This document shows, piece by piece, positions 63,601 through 64,000 of a DNA stretch of 64,000 nucleotides. The translations under genes and the position numbers were made by a program. The notes under the pieces are model-generated. The model was not told the origin of the DNA, made no database searches, and was given only the letters and a program-made list of their open reading frames with translations. The stretch is taken from NCBI GenBank assembly GCA_000727475.1, contig KL647289.1, positions 506,475 to 570,474 on the forward strand, read 5' to 3'. Each line of letters starts with the position of its first letter. The stretch's first letter is position 1. This DNA is from Sarcocystis neurona. Its lineage: Eukaryota > Apicomplexa > Conoidasida > Eucoccidiorida > Sarcocystidae.

Positions 63601-64000
63601 GTGCAACGCATCACTACAGAGAAGTTGACGCATTTGTACAGAGACTGGGAGGGTCACTTTTTCTTGTCTCTTCTCAGTGTCTCCTGCCGCCGTGCACGCG
63701 CTCAGCAGCAGCGTCTTGCAGAGACATAGGCGGCAGCAGCAGCAGCAAGAGGCGAGCCAAAAGAGAAGAGAAGAAGCAGCCTGCTGCAGCAGCACAGGAA
63801 GGAGGAAGCCGCAGAGGAGGAAGCAGCCGAGCAGCAGCAGCAGCGGAAGCAGCAGCAGCAGCAGAAACACGGTGGAGACGGGGTCGCGAGACAGAAGAAG
63901 AAACAGCAGTCTCGGAAGAAGAGGAAGAGAAAGAAGAGGAGGAGGAGGAAGAGGAACAGCAGCAGCAGCAGCAAGAGGGCAAGAGCGGGGGGAGGTGGCG
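54618..64000 (+). CDS. SBDS: Ribosome maturation protein SBDS, 3' end beyond the window
   Basis: SBDS works with the EFL1 GTPase to release eIF6 from pre-60S subunits in the cytoplasm. Exons are 54618-54744, 56640-56662 (23 nt), 59731-59854 and 62686 to the window end; all introns are GT..AG and in phase. Residues 1-92 form the N-terminal FYSH domain ([53 protein letters not shown]). Domain II follows ([18 protein letters not shown]). Domain III begins at GMRLKVTLQ (175-183), is split by a Gln-rich insertion (184-276), resumes with [20 protein letters not shown] (279-298), is split again (301-388), and ends with [19 protein letters not shown] and [11 protein letters not shown] (390-421). A charged Ala/Glu/Gln tail stays open to 64000. 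At least 530 residues, against about 250 in human SBDS. Confidence 0.94.
54745..56639 (+). other. SBDS intron 1
   Basis: Donor GCAG|GTGAGA, acceptor TTTGTTTTTCAG|GAAGC. It has TA/TATG microsatellites at 55080-55560 and 56310-56560, and CAG-rich DNA near 56030-56180. No nested gene is supported. Confidence 0.8.
57147..57345. repeat. Three-copy minisatellite with variable TA spacer
   Basis: GTAGAGTTACGYATGCATSYGGGGGTGT starts at 57168, 57230 and 57308. The spacings of 62 and 78 bp differ because the TA stretch between copies has expanded. It lies in SBDS intron 2. Confidence 0.9.
58719..58740. repeat. GT dinucleotide microsatellite
   Basis: An uninterrupted GT run in SBDS intron 2. Confidence 0.95.
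58938..58950. repeat. Poly-G run of 13
   Basis: A homopolymer in SBDS intron 2, flanked by GC-rich sequence. Its length may be uncertain in the assembly. Confidence 0.9.
60996..61010. repeat. Poly-G run of 15
   Basis: An uninterrupted G homopolymer in SBDS intron 3; the second such run in the gene. Confidence 0.95.
61420..61635. repeat. TATG/TATATG array, about 215 bp
   Basis: GTATGTATAT and GTATGTAT units alternate almost perfectly. All six frames are open across much of it (Tyr/Met/Val/Cys or His/Ile/Thr repeats), which explains the stack of spurious open frames there. Confidence 0.95.
62464..62580. repeat. 18-bp minisatellite TTCTTCTCTTGCTGCTGC, about six copies
   Basis: The unit is a CTG run joined to a CTT run, repeated with a constant period of 18 and then a variable end. 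It sits about 100 bp before SBDS exon 4. On the minus strand it reads as Ser/Lys/Arg repeats. Confidence 0.9.

Noticed and set aside
63196..63677. Possible extra intron in SBDS (GTAAGG to CTTCTCAG)
   Set aside because: Removing it would delete the segments [13 protein letters not shown] and [19 protein letters not shown], which match SBDS domain III.
1..64000. tRNA, rRNA, telomeric TTTAGGG repeats, and LTR or reverse transcriptase motifs
   Set aside because: I read both strands for the T-loop motif, telomere units and catalytic motifs and found nothing convincing. A covariance-model or HMM scan could still find diverged copies.

Overview
This window looks like nuclear DNA of a coccidian apicomplexan, most likely Eimeria or a close relative. 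The evidence is CAG/CTG trinucleotide tracts everywhere that read as Gln, Ala, Ser or Leu runs, dense TA/TATG/TG microsatellites, small exons in long introns with GT..AG borders, and an SBDS protein with coccidian-style homopolymer insertions. The pattern fits the repeat-rich segments described for Eimeria chromosomes. I cannot tell the species. No rRNA, tRNA, telomere repeat, CRISPR array or clear transposon was recognised.

Layout. 1-7787: microsatellites, then CAG/CTG-rich sequence and a pyrimidine-rich leader; no supported gene. 7788-18339 (+): a three-exon gene for a 281-residue multi-pass membrane protein. 18340-27170: mostly unique sequence with a tandem 126-bp duplication and, at best, a weak two-part gene candidate. 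27171-33055: a trinucleotide-repeat block where several frames are open at once; the segment 32065-33055 is the most convincing coding part. 33056-39166: microsatellites and unique sequence, no supported gene. 39167-46919 (-): a four-exon gene for a 433-residue thioredoxin-fold protein whose active-site cysteines are replaced; its first intron holds a 111-bp tandem array broken by a 480-N assembly gap. 46920-53784: unique sequence without a supported gene. 53785-54617: a leader packed with CGTCTC hexamers. 54618 to the window edge (+): SBDS, the ribosome maturation factor, in at least four exons including a 23-nt one.

The three confident gene models rest on reading frame, splice borders and phase agreeing at every junction, and for two of them on fold or family similarity that continues across the junctions. 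SBDS acts in cytoplasmic 60S ribosome maturation. The thioredoxin-like protein has an N-terminal hydrophobic segment and should enter the secretory route. The membrane protein is of unknown role. Nothing in the sequence links the three functionally; SBDS and the thioredoxin-like gene are divergent, about 7.7 kb apart. Many open frames of 60-300 codons here are by-products of microsatellites, and I left them out.
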